Positions 1 to 10,263 of a stretch of DNA of 64,000 nt are shown piece by piece (the stretch's first letter is position 1; every line of letters starts with the position of its first letter). This stretch comes from Mactra quadrangularis (Eukaryota > Mollusca > Bivalvia > Venerida > Mactridae). Location: contig CM046307.1 of NCBI GenBank assembly GCA_025267735.1, forward strand, positions 52,557,395-52,621,394, written 5' to 3'. The position numbers were made by a program, and so were the translations under genes. Under the pieces are notes generated by a model. That model did not search any database and was not told the origin of the DNA. It was given only the letters and a program-made list of their open reading frames with translations.

Positions 1-778
1 AATGAGAATGTGTCATACAATGACAAAGAAAGAAGTGATTTTTCCATGTATTATTTTCAGTTATAAATATAATGCATACACAATGAGAATGTGTCATACA
101 GTGACAAAGAAAGAAGTGATTTTTCATGTATTATTTTCAGTTATATAATGCATACACAATGAGAATGTGTCATACAATGACAAAGAAAGAAGTGATTTTT
201 CATGTATTATTTTCAGTTATATAATGCATACATAATGAGAATGTGTCATACAGTGACAAAGGAAGAAGTGATTTTTCCATGTATTATTTTAGTTATATAA
301 TGCATACATAATGAGAATGTGTCATACAGTGACAAAGAAAGAAGTGATTTTTCATGTATTATTTTCAGTTATATAATGCATACATAATGAGAATGTGTCA
401 TACAGCGACAAAGAAAGAAGTGATTTTTCCATGTATTATTTTCAGTTATAAATATAATGCATACACAATGAGAATGTGTCATACAGTGACAAAGAAAGAA
501 GTGATTTTTCCATGTATTACTTTCAGTTATATAATGCATACATAATGAGAATGTGTCATACAGCTACAAAGAAAGAAGTGATTTTTCCATGTATCATTTT
601 CAGTTATAAATATAATGCATACATAATGAGAATGTGTCATACAGTGACAAAGAAAGAAGTGATTTTTCATGTATTATTTTAGTTATATAATGCATACATA
701 ATGAGAATGTGTCATACAGTGACAAAGAAAGAAGTGATTTTATCATGTTTTATTTTTAGTTATATATAATTTATACAC
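1..778. repeat. Minisatellite, 10 units of 75-81 bp
   Basis: Tandem units start at about 1, 82, 158, 234, 310, 386, 467, 544, 625 and 700, each opening with AATGAGAATGTGTCATAC. Unit length varies mainly because some copies carry TTATAAATATAATG where others have TTATATAATG. A decayed copy follows up to about 870 and contains GTGTCATACAGCGACAAAG. The array starts at the window edge, so its true length is unknown. The short ORFs through it are repeat translations. Confidence 0.95.
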
Positions 779-1069
779 ATTGAGAATGTATGGCTACATT
801 GTTTTTAGTGTGATTGCTAAATTGTTACAGAGTATGAAAGTGTGTCATACAGCGACAAAGTTGTATACAAATCCTAAGTAATTCATAATATTCAATTAAA
901 AAGGCAAGTTTGGATTGCTAACTTCTGTCTAATTTTTATTTAAAATGCAACACTTATAGTTAAGAACTAAGTATATGCAACTACATGGTACTAAATATAA
1001 ATTTTGATAAAGTAATAGTCAACATAACATGTGTTCATGGTCAAGTGGTTAAGTTTATAAAAGTTAAAT

Positions 1070-1313
1070 AAAGTTAAAGTGCGGTTTAAAGTCTGCTTCC
1101 ATATACATGTTCAGCCGACTTTACAATCTTGTACAATAACTCCTGATCACTGAAATCACCCTCAGGCAGGCGATCCCTCACAATACCCATGGGTGGAGTG
1201 GAACATTTGTAGGTAAATTTCTTGCTCAAGGAAATTAGCAGTGCCCCTAGTGGGGATCGAACCCAGGACCTCTCGATCCCTAAGCACGCATACTACCACT
1301 GGACCACTGCTCC
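1070..1313 (-). mobile_element. tRNA-derived SINE, head family A, tail type 1
   Basis: On the minus strand the element starts with a tRNA-like head. It has an A-box-like TGGTCCAGTGG and a B-box-like GGTTCGATCCC. A central block follows (TTGCTCAAGGAAATT read on the plus strand), then a tail containing AAGTCTGCTTCCAT on the plus strand. The same head, centre and tail recur near 15905 and 22275. The head cannot fold into an intact tRNA with paired acceptor arms, so it is a SINE and not a tRNA gene. Confidence 0.8.
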
Positions 1314-1947
1314 TATTGCTCCTGAAGTTTATAATTCAATCACTTTCATCTATTCTAGGTACAAAGCGCTTACCATGGATATTTATGGGTAATAGTAAAC
1401 AGGTGCTTACAGAGGATGCAATTCTTATATTACAAGTGAATTTTAATATCAAAGGTTAGCTGAACCATCAGCTTCATATATCTGAAGTAGGAAAATATAA
1501 ATAATCGCTCACTACTGTATGCTTTACAATTAGGCTCTAAAAGAGTAATAATATAATTACAATGTATTTGTAAAAATAATAAAATAACTGCACTTATCTT
1601 CTTTCTGATGACCATACATTCCCTGTTTATTACCACTTAAAACAATCTTCCACACTGTCATAGTGTATATATCTGAAAAAATAAATTGAAATACTGATAG
1701 GGCAGTGTAATGAAATTGTAAAAAAGGAGATCATTATGCTATTTTCTTGTATAAAAAACAATAATAAAACCTTAAAACAGTTCGTTTTTATGGAATGATG
1801 TGGTTTTTAAAGGTTTTTCTTATTTTTGAATCGCTGATAATTAATATTATTGTCTTCTATAGTCTTTTTCAAAATCTCAACGTCACAAATTTCCTGTTTT
1901 TAAAACTATAATTTATCAAAAAATGGATCTGTACAGTAAACATTATT

Positions 1948-2475
1948 TTGGGACCCACATATTGAAAATTTGGGACCATAAACTAAACTTTTTTTGTGAC
2001 AGGCATATTTAAAGGTTATGAACAAAACTAAGCTTTTTTGGGACCCCAATATTAAAAAACCCAACTGCATACAAATATTTCTTCATGACCACATACTGAA
2101 CAAAATTAAATTTTCTATTTTGTTTTATTTTCGGGACCTGAACAAAATTTTTTGCCTCACCACATATTGATATTTATATAACTTTTATCAGGACCCACAT
2201 ATTGAAATTTGGAACCTTAAACTAAACTTTTTGTGACCTGAATATTAAGCTTTTGAACTGCAACTAAGCTTTTTTCTGGACCCAGAAATTGAAATATTTT
2301 CAGGGTATACAAACTTTTTTCTTAACCATATACTTAACAAAATTGACAGGTTTTTTTATCGGAACCCACATATTGAAAATTTAGGAATGCAAATTAATTT
2401 TTTTACAGGACCCTATATTGAAAGTTTAGGACCGTATATTAAACTTTTTAATGGGACCCGTGTATTCAAATTTAG
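1948..2475. repeat. Degenerate tandem repeat, GGGACCCACATATTG motif
   Basis: Blocks resembling GGGACCCACATATTGAAA followed by TAAACTTTTT recur irregularly from 1948 to 2475, for example near 1950, 2040, 2170, 2360 and 2450. The copies are diverged and spaced unevenly. No coding potential is seen. Confidence 0.6.
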
Positions 2476-2589
2476 GTGTTTGTTTATGACAAGTTTTATT
2501 TTCAAACAAAAACACTTTCAAGACAGGAATAAGTTTCCAAAGGAAATTTATCATTCAAACAAAAATAACTTAAGTCATATTTGCATAAA

Positions 2590-3130
2590 TGAAAGGGGCA
2601 TAAGTCCAAAAACATACATTCATAGCAACATCCCTTAATAGTTGTGTAGATGTAGTATCAATGAATATGCATACCAACTTTCATTTAAATATCTTTATTA
2701 GTACTAAAGATATTTTGATTGGAACAGATTTTAACATTTAAGTATGAAGGGACACAACTCTATAAATAACTCATCAAAAGTTATGTACCTTTATAGTTGC
2801 ATAGATGTAGCATCAATGAATAAGCATGACAACTTTCATTGAAACACCTTGATGAGTATTAAAAATATTTTACTTTGATGTAATTTCTACAAAGGGGCAT
2901 ATCTCCAATATCAATTAATTCAGAGTTATGTCCAATTGCAGTTGTATAGATGTAGCACTGATAAATAATTATACCAAATAACAATCAAATATCTTAATTA
3001 GTACTGAACATATTCAGTTTGAACAAAATTAAATATTAAATATTTAAGTACAAAGGGACATTACTCAAAAAGAAATTCATCAAGAGGTATGTCCCTGAAA
3101 AGTCAGATAGATGTAGACTAGATAAACAAG
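2590..3130. repeat. Array of ~155-bp monomer (GGGGCATAACTCC type)
   Basis: Monomers marked by a GGGGCATAACTCC-like block start near 2594, 2746, 2893 and 3051, a spacing of about 150-158 bp. Each also has a TTATGTCCCTTTATAG-like block and a GTGTAGATGTAG-like block. Similar arrays lie at 10070-12640 and 14090-15340. The length and style resemble the satellite monomers of about 160 bp described from bivalves. I cannot confirm identity without alignment. Confidence 0.7.
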
Positions 3131-3600
3131 CATACTAAGGCCGTAGAAAAAACATTTTTAGATACTCATCCAGATTTTAGGGAAAAAAGGGGCGGGTGGA
3201 CACTTTTTATTTTTTATTTTCAAAATACCTATGAATAGAAGTAAAAACTAACTTAAAATTTTGAGGAAATGACATTTATAGTTAAAGACGTGTTATTTTT
3301 ATAAAACATTGTCTGTTGAAAGCCAAATGTCATACATATAATCAGATAATACAGCTACTTTTGATCCCCACTTTCAGCATGTTAATTTTGTGCTCTTTGA
3401 TTTGTACAATACATATAAGCATTAATACAAAAAAGGTTTAAATTGATGTTCTAGAAATAGAACCAATGCCAATGAATGACATAAACATAACTGACATTAT
3501 TATTAATGTTGTTAACAATTCAGACTTAACATGACTTTCTGGTAAAATTAACTAATGTACTTATATTCTTTTAAAGCAGTGTACATTATTGATGATAAAA
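3131..3600. other. Intergenic, no feature recognised
   Basis: AT-rich sequence with no ORF, repeat structure or conserved motif that I can recognise. Confidence 0.5.
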
Positions 3601-3624
3601 AATAAATTTACACGTCAAAATGCA

Positions 3625-3905
3625 ATTGTAACGTATGTTCGCGACCCTACGAAAATGATTAAGACTCTCAGTGAAATAACGTGGATCGACGTAGGTTCTG
3701 TACGTCATCAAGCATTGAATCTTGTTGTCCTATTCATTTGATTATTGTGTTGTAAACGAACAATCAGATCTGTATAGCTCTGGTTAAAACGCTCGCAAAT
3801 ACGAATTTCGCTGATTGAATTTTGACGCGACGATAGCGCATCTGTTGTAATAATTATGCGACATTCGGCTCTTTAGCGGCAATGACGCAAGGTCATGTCC
3901 TTTGC
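3625..3905. other. CpG-richer island in AT-rich DNA, unassigned
   Basis: This stretch has many more CG dinucleotides than its surroundings (for example CGTATGTTCGCGACC and GACGCGACGATAGCGCA). No ORF longer than a few dozen codons is seen on either strand. It could be a promoter or a young repeat; neither is shown. Confidence 0.35.
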
Positions 3906-5744
3906 AGAATAAAAAAAAACAGAACAAATAAATACTTGTTGATAATACGATCAAGGGTTGAAAACCCCAAATAATAAGGCCTATCAGACTAAATGTTATT
4001 ACAGTTAAAACTGTGAAATTTTCCCAATTATTTAGAATTAATTGTGATAATTATCCTATTTACCAGCTAATTTTTTAATTACCCTTTGCAAACTTGATGT
4101 GTAAGAATGTTAGCTTCGTTAAAAATAGAAAGTGCATTGTGACCTTGTTATTTTTGGAAAACGTGTTTATAATGACAGCAATTTTGACCTTTCTTTGTTT
4201 AAAAGAATAGATCTTAAGAAATTCATTTTCATTAAATTATTTGACTCAATCCCAATTAAGGTGGACATATGGGCATATTTTTTTCATTTTTTTCATGTCA
4301 TCAAATAAGAGTTTTAAATCAATTAAAGGCATTGTAGACATGTTCTGTACACAGTATAAAAATCTTTCCAGCTGGGCTAGTATACTTTTTTAGATATCGG
4401 CTGGTGAAAGGTCACACCTAGCATTAATAAATTTGCTTATGAAAATCGAACATGTGCTGTAAATTTCACTTATTTAAAAGTAGTAATGGTCAAACTGTTG
4501 AGAAATTCAATACGGTTGCATTCTATAATGTATTATGTTTTGGAATAAATGATGAAGACTGAAGAGTAAGACAGATACTTTCAGAAAAACATAAATATTG
4601 AATACGCTATTTTCATTAGTTTTATTTGTTTTAAAAATGTCATTCATATCAATTGTTCCAGAACGATACAAACAAGTTCAATATAGAATGAAACTGTTTA
4701 AAATAGTTAGATACCACTGTCTTAGTGTTATAACAAAACGTTGTGCATGTGAACCACCACAAAGCAACCAATAAAGAGTATAATTGTTGTCCCGTACGTT
4801 AGCAAAATTGGCTCGTACGTTATATACTTCAGTTTGGTCATCTGAACTATTGATAACTAAGTTAAACTGCAAGAATACAACTTACATTGTTGAGTAATTT
4901 GTTTTACAATTCAATGTACTTGTGTTTTACATATAAAACTACAATAATATCTGTCAATTACAATGGTTACGCGAACCATTATCATTTTTCCAAGAGAACA
5001 ACATTCTACAATTTTGTGACAAGTTTAACAAAGAAACATAGCAGACTAACGTATAAACTAATAAAAGCTATTTAGTAGTGGGGTAACATGTGACTTACAA
5101 CCATCAAATCATCCGGCAAATGCATGTTTAGACAATTCTACAGTGTCCAGTACGTTATTAAATAAGTAAGGTAATGTATGAACCTAATCAAATTATCGCA
5201 GTGTGCGCTAAAATGATTCTAAAGTTATAATTTGATCAAACGAGGCATTGTTTTAATTTATCATTTCAAAGCTAGATGGTATTCAATTAAGAACAATGCA
5301 AACTATTGTTATGCTGTGAAAATAATTATATTTTGAAAATAATTATATTTTTGTTGTGAAAAAAATATTAAGAGTAATTTTTGTTTTATTTTAATGAATA
5401 AGTTTTAATTTTCTATATTTTTGAATCCTATATCTTTCATTATGAATATTTAGTGTAAATTCTTAAAGAGATTAAGGTAAAAGATAAAAGTGTCATTTAA
5501 GCTAACATAGTCTGTCAAATCAATAGGGGTTAGACTGTTAATTGCTGTCAAAACAGTCAATTTATGCAATCTCAGTCTAATACAGTCACCTGGTCAGTAA
5601 TGTAGATTGACAGAACTGATAATTGTCAATGTATCTAAGTGATGGCTTCTTTTTATGGTAATTAATGCGTCTTGAAAGCTTGTTATCATTTTTTTATCAT
5701 AAGTAAATGATCTGGCATTTATATTGTTTTAGTAAATTTTTCAT
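3906..5744. other. Intergenic, AT-rich, with CGTACG sites
   Basis: No convincing gene. Two CCCGTACGTTA-like sites lie at 4791-4820 and resemble a site near 8656. They suggest a diverged repeat also present at 8450-8720. Short ORFs at 4678-4872 and 4887-5075 look like chance. Confidence 0.45.
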
Positions 5745-7475
5745 GTATGAAGTCCAAGTCTTAGGACTCCGCCTAGCCTAAAATACCGGAAAGATATTGG
5801 TCGATTTCGCGTTATCCAATCATCAGCGAGGAAGCAACATAAAAAGGGTCCTTTTCCAGCAGGCAATTATCACATTGCTATAGAAATTCGATACAATATT
5901 TTAATAATAAAGAAGCTGGAAAGGATCTAATTCTTATTGTCTATTTTTAGGTAAGTTTGGTTAGATTTTATACTTTGTACTGTTTAACTTTGATGTTTTA
6001 AAAACTATTACAATCTTAGGGTTTTTATCATTTTGTTGTAATGTAAACTACTTTATGTAAACTGTTTTATTTGAATTAATACTTGTATGTAAATTGTTAA
6101 TTCAATCTTTTATTCAGAAAAGATATTTGGAAAATGTTATATAACTAGTTTATTCTGTATATTGGAAAACTTGTCAGCAATATTTGATTTAGATCACAGG
6201 AAAGTGAAATGTTATTATCTTAGAAACTGATTATGTTATTTAGTTATATTTACATGTATATTAATTCTTATTTAGTTATATTTATAGGTCGTTTGCGGTA
6301 AAGCTGGACCCCTAAAACCTTGAAGTATCTCAATAACTATTGGATGGAATTAACTCTAATTTTGTATGTGATCATAACTAGCATTTTCCTTCTCAAATCC
6401 AAAAATTCAGAATTTTTCTTTAATTACATAACATACTTCCCATAGACATGCAATGCAAATTTTGAAGCCAAAAAGCGACTTTTGTTAAATGGGTATGTGT
6501 CATAATCAGAACAGCCACATAACAGTTGATACAAAATAATAGCTAAATATGAGGCCCGGTTAGAAATTTTATTTAATTACTAAGTATAACAGTATATACA
6601 AACTCAAATATCATCATCACTGTCGTCTGCATCGTCAAAATCTATACTAATTCTACAAGTACGATTTTAAAGACGGGCCTCTGCTTTACAATTAAGTAGA
6701 CCGTCGAGTGTTTATTTAAGCGACAAATTTACAGTTAACGCACGGGACTTTGTATAAATTCAATAGAAGTATGACAATGTTATTATCAGAACAGCTTATT
6801 TTACCTCCCGCCGGATTTTTGATAAAAAAATTCAAATATTTTGCATTGTACCTTATGGAAAACTTTTTTATTTATCTATCAAAAATTCTGAAAATTTTAA
6901 TCCTAGAAGGAAAAATTGAAATAAGATTGTATTAAAATTTTTAGCAAAATCGCTGTTATAGTTTGAAAAATATTCACGGCAAATAGGGGTCCAGCATTAA
7001 AGCAAACGACCTATACATGTATATTAATTCTTATTTAGTTATATTTACATATATATTAATTATTTTAAGAAATATATAATTCAATCTTTTATTTTAACAA
7101 AAACATTTCTTGATATTCTTCAAAAATTTCTATTTTGATGATTTGAAAATGTTATAATATTTCAATTGGAGAATGTTATCATGGTATCATTTTATTAACT
7201 GGACCGAAATAATATATTATGATTATTGGTAAAAGTATTATTATGTAATTCGCGATCATCACTGAAAAATGTTATTATGTTATTAATTAAAAATGTTATT
7301 ATGTTATTAGTAAACTTGAATATCAATTACTTAAATTCTTCCTATACATGTATTGTATAATCTCATTATATTTTATATGTATATTTTCTAATGATCACAT
7401 TGCTATAGAAATTCGATACAATATTTTAATAATAAAGAAGCTGGAAAGGATCTAATTCTTATTGTCTATTTTTAG
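5745..7475 (+). mobile_element. LTR-retrotransposon 5' region with 82-bp direct repeats
   Basis: An identical 82-bp sequence occurs at 5869-5950 and 7394-7475, both upstream of the gag ORF. It contains AATAAAGAAGCTGG, a possible polyadenylation signal. Before the first copy lie a CCAAT-like TATCCAATCATC and a TATA-like ACATAAAAAGGG (about 5814-5848), which look like an LTR promoter. The first copy is followed by GTAAGT and the second ends in TATTTTTAG. These could therefore act as splice donor and acceptor around a leader intron, or they could be repeat borders. No standard TG...CA ends or primer binding site were found, so LTR limits are uncertain. Confidence 0.5.
6286..7012. mobile_element. 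727-bp TIR DNA element (MITE-like)
   Basis: The ends are inverted repeats of about 35 bp. The left end reads GGTCGTTTGCGGTAAAGCTG and the right end reads GCATTAAAGCAAACGACC. Both also share GGGGTCC. The element is flanked by TA or TATA on both sides, consistent with a TA target duplication. It is inserted between the two 82-bp repeats of the retrotransposon remnant. The internal ORF at 6750-6935 has no recognisable domain. Confidence 0.8.
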
Positions 7476-7585
7476 TTGTAGATATTATTCCCCAAGAAAG
7501 AGGTTCTGTTTCCGAACATCTAAGTTCGAGCAGAATACGTGGTGGGTACGGAAAGATCCTACCTCTTACATAAGCCAAGCGTGAC

Positions 7586-8395
7586 ATGGTACTAACTTCA
7601 AGACCATCAAATTATTACCTAAGGTCATCACCTGAAGAGCTAGCAGTAGAGGAGGTTAATCCAGCAGGGGTACAAGTAGAGGTACCAGTGCAGACTACAG
7701 AACAAAACACTGAAACAATGGCTGGTGTTTTTAAATTGGAGAGTTTTTGTGGAAAGGAGGACATCAAGTCATTTCTTAAAAGATTTGACCAGTATTGTAA
7801 ATGTGTGGGGATCAGTGGAGAGAGGGCTATGGCAACCTTAGCTTGGAGTTTAGAGGGTAATGCCAGAATCTGGTTTGAGAACCTAGAACCCCAACCTGAT
7901 ACATTAGAAGTTTTAAAGGAGCAACTACTTACAAAATATAAACCGGTGGACAGGATCAACCTGGATATCTATGCCTCCAAACAAAAAGACACTGAGACAC
8001 CGGACGAAATCCTCACAAGATTGGAAGTCGAGTGCATAAAGAATAGGATTTCTCAGAATATAGCTGTCCAAATAGCTTTAAATGGATTGGATAGGTCAAT
8101 AGGAGCGGCCATATCAACTCATGCGCCGGAAACCTTGGACGATGTGAGAAAATTACTTGGAAGAATGAATATTAACCAACCGTCATCTGGAACTTTTCCA
8201 AACAAGTTGGAAACCACGGTTGATGTGCTGACGGCAGCTGTGGCAAAGTTGGCGGCCAATGTTGAGAACCAGAGACAATGTCCAAGATGTGGAGGTAGGT
8301 GCTATTCTATTGATAATTGTAGGGCGAATGGCAAACAATGTTATAAATGTAAAAAATTTAATCATTTTGGCACCAACTTTTTATTTAATCATTGA
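7586..8395 (+). CDS. Retrotransposon Gag protein, 3'-truncated element
   Basis: The 269-residue ORF reads as a Gag of the Ty3/Gypsy type. Residues about 45-165 match the retrotransposon Gag (capsid-like) pattern, including FKLESFCGKEDIKSFLKRFD and the W-x-E-x-L segments typical of this fold. Residues 232-265 form a nucleic-acid-binding zinc-knuckle region, CPRCGG followed by CYKCKKFNHF. The knuckles are imperfect. The usual His of the first is replaced by Cys (GGRCYS), and the final Cys of the second is missing, ending NHFGTNF. Soon after that the ORF stops. No protease, reverse transcriptase or integrase follows, so the element is a non-autonomous remnant. The start is the first ATG after the leader. 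The host would not be expected to need this protein. Confidence 0.85.
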   Translation: MVLTSRPSNYYLRSSPEELAVEEVNPAGVQVEVPVQTTEQNTETMAGVFKLESFCGKEDIKSFLKRFDQYCKCVGISGERAMATLAWSLEGNARIWFENLEPQPDTLEVLKEQLLTKYKPVDRINLDIYASKQKDTETPDEILTRLEVECIKNRISQNIAVQIALNGLDRSIGAAISTHAPETLDDVRKLLGRMNINQPSSGTFPNKLETTVDVLTAAVAKLAANVENQRQCPRCGGRCYSIDNCRANGKQCYKCKKFNHFGTNFLFNH

Positions 8396-9175
8396 AGATC
8401 CGTTCAAAGAAGAATTTATATATCTATTTGAAAAGGTTTGTCAGATATTTTGATTTTACTAATTGTCCCGTTCGTTACGTGGTGAAAATTACGATTCATT
8501 TTTTAATAAACGAGCTCATAAATTACCGATACCAATAAAATGTCAGCTAAAATGAATATCTTATCATTAGGATATAACTTTATGAACTTTACTTACGCAG
8601 AAAAAGTGTGTAAATAGTGCAAAGCTGTGAGCTTAATGAAGCTTTTAAATGAATGTCCCGTACGTTATCGGAGTTTGGAGACAACGTTTGTTGTATGAGG
8701 TGTGAAAAATTATTTTTGAATTTACATTATAATATGTGTTTTTCTGAAGGATTTAGTTAAAATTGGCATATTAAATATATATTTTATTGGAAATCTGTCT
8801 AATTTTTTTAACAATTTGAAGCTTATTTTAAGAATTTGTCATTGGAGACATGGGGATTTTCTACACCCTAGCTTAATTAAGAGACAATATTTTGAAAAAT
8901 CGAAGTTTTCCTCACGAAATATGTCGTTTATACTTTTACTATAGCATTATCACTTGTAAATATGCATTTCATTTACATAAATTCTGTAAGTTAAATTCCT
9001 GGAAACATGATAAACGTTGGAGACATCAAATGTACATTCTAAGCGGGAATGAATCATTTGTTTCTGCTTCCGAACTTTTTGTAAATATTATTTTACAAGT
9101 TGTATACATGTTCTATGCACGCACAAAAAGTCAAAATTTGATGTCAACTGATTTTTTAAGCAAAAAAACGATCAC
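8396..9175. other. Post-gag AT-rich stretch, no pol found
   Basis: No reverse transcriptase, protease or integrase motif is seen in any frame. CCCGTTCGTTA near 8467 and CCCGTACGTTA near 8656 repeat a motif seen at 4791. The ORF at 8892-9245 has no recognisable domain. Confidence 0.5.
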
Positions 9176-9179
9176 TATA

Positions 9180-9570
9180 ATGCCTCAGTCCCATAAAATC
9201 GTGGCTTGTTACGGACCCGTACGTGCAGACAGTCGTGGGCCGTGAGAAGCCTTGCGTATCAAGGTGACGGTACGCACATGGTACAAAACAACACACCCGT
9301 ACCGAGCCGTAGCTGGAAGATATGCATGTTTAATCCACACTCGGCCACGATTTTGTTCACGATTTGACTCTGAAACTGATACGTGTATCCTGGGCTCATC
9401 TCACGGACCCTGGAAAAAACGTAACAGTCCGTACGGGTACCCAAGACTTCGTGCGGGTCCTTGCGGAGCTTGATCGCACGGCACCCGTACGGTGCCCTCA
9501 GGGCTATTTTTATGTTTATGGGACTGTAGCTTTACGGAGATTGTACGGCCACTACGGGCGTTAAACGCAA
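9180..9570. repeat. GC-rich, CGTACG-bearing repeat block
   Basis: This is the most GC-rich block of the left half. The palindrome CGTACG occurs at 9219, 9430 and 9486, within variants of ACCCGTACGG. Overlapping ORFs exist in both directions, which is expected from base composition. I see no protein domain. It is probably a transposon fragment or a short satellite. Confidence 0.5.
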
Positions 9571-10060
9571 CCCCGATATAGGTTTAATTGATCAAGGTGT
9601 ATTACGTAATTCATAATAATTGGATCATAAAAGTGTCACTTTGTTGATTGTATACGTGAACACCTAGTGTTAATGATAGTTAATTATCGATTTTAGAGCC
9701 TGACACAAGACTTGAGATGATAAATTATAAATTATGAGATGACGTACATCCGGCTTTTGATTTGGCGAAAATACGATTTTTAACGATTTTCGCAAATTTG
9801 ATTTATTTGAGCCACATTTTACAATTTTTTCGCCAATGGCTCAAATGGCGAGCCCTGCCTTCAGTGAGTTTACAAACAATGAACATTTTCGTTTTATTTT
9901 GCCGTCCATAATTATGTTTACGTCATATCTGGGATGGTCTAAAACCCGTTCTGTCCGGAACAGAATATGTTCCGATTTTTTTACTAATAAATTTTTTTGG
10001 GGAGTGTTGTTTTGGACACGGGCGGGCGGAGATGAGAATCTTAAATATTTTTTTCTAATG
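9571..10060. other. Intergenic, no gene recognised
   Basis: Mixed sequence with some CpG and an ORF at 9836-10114 that lacks any recognisable domain. Nothing firmer is visible. Confidence 0.4.
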
Positions 10061-10064
10061 CCTA

Positions 10065-10262
10065 ACTTTCCTTCGAAAATATTAATAAGTACAAATGTAC
10101 TAAAGATATCTTAATTTGAACAAATTTTAATCATATATGTTAATATATGAAGGGGCATAACTCCAAAAATAATTTATCCACAGTTATACCTGATATGAGT
10201 TGTGTAGAATATAGAACCCACAAATAAGTTCTGGATTAGTACTGAAGATATTCTATAAATAA
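10065..10262. repeat. Single ~155-bp monomer, GGGGCATAACTCC type
   Basis: The block contains AAGGGGCATAACTCCAAAAA at about 10151, then AATTTATCCACAGTTAT and TTGTGTAGA. These are the same blocks, in the same order, as the arrays at 2590-3130 and 14090-15340. Confidence 0.65.
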
Positions 10263-10263
10263 G

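Noticed and set aside
354..682. Two overlapping ORFs with repeated MRMCHT words
   Set aside because: They are translations of the 75-81-bp minisatellite.
1241..1313. tRNA gene on the minus strand
   Set aside because: A-box and B-box words are present, but stems do not pair and the same head recurs with a shared body. It is a SINE.
8892..9564. ORFs after gag as a possible pol or env
   Set aside because: No reverse transcriptase, protease, integrase or envelope-like motif is visible. Overlapping open frames in both directions fit base composition.
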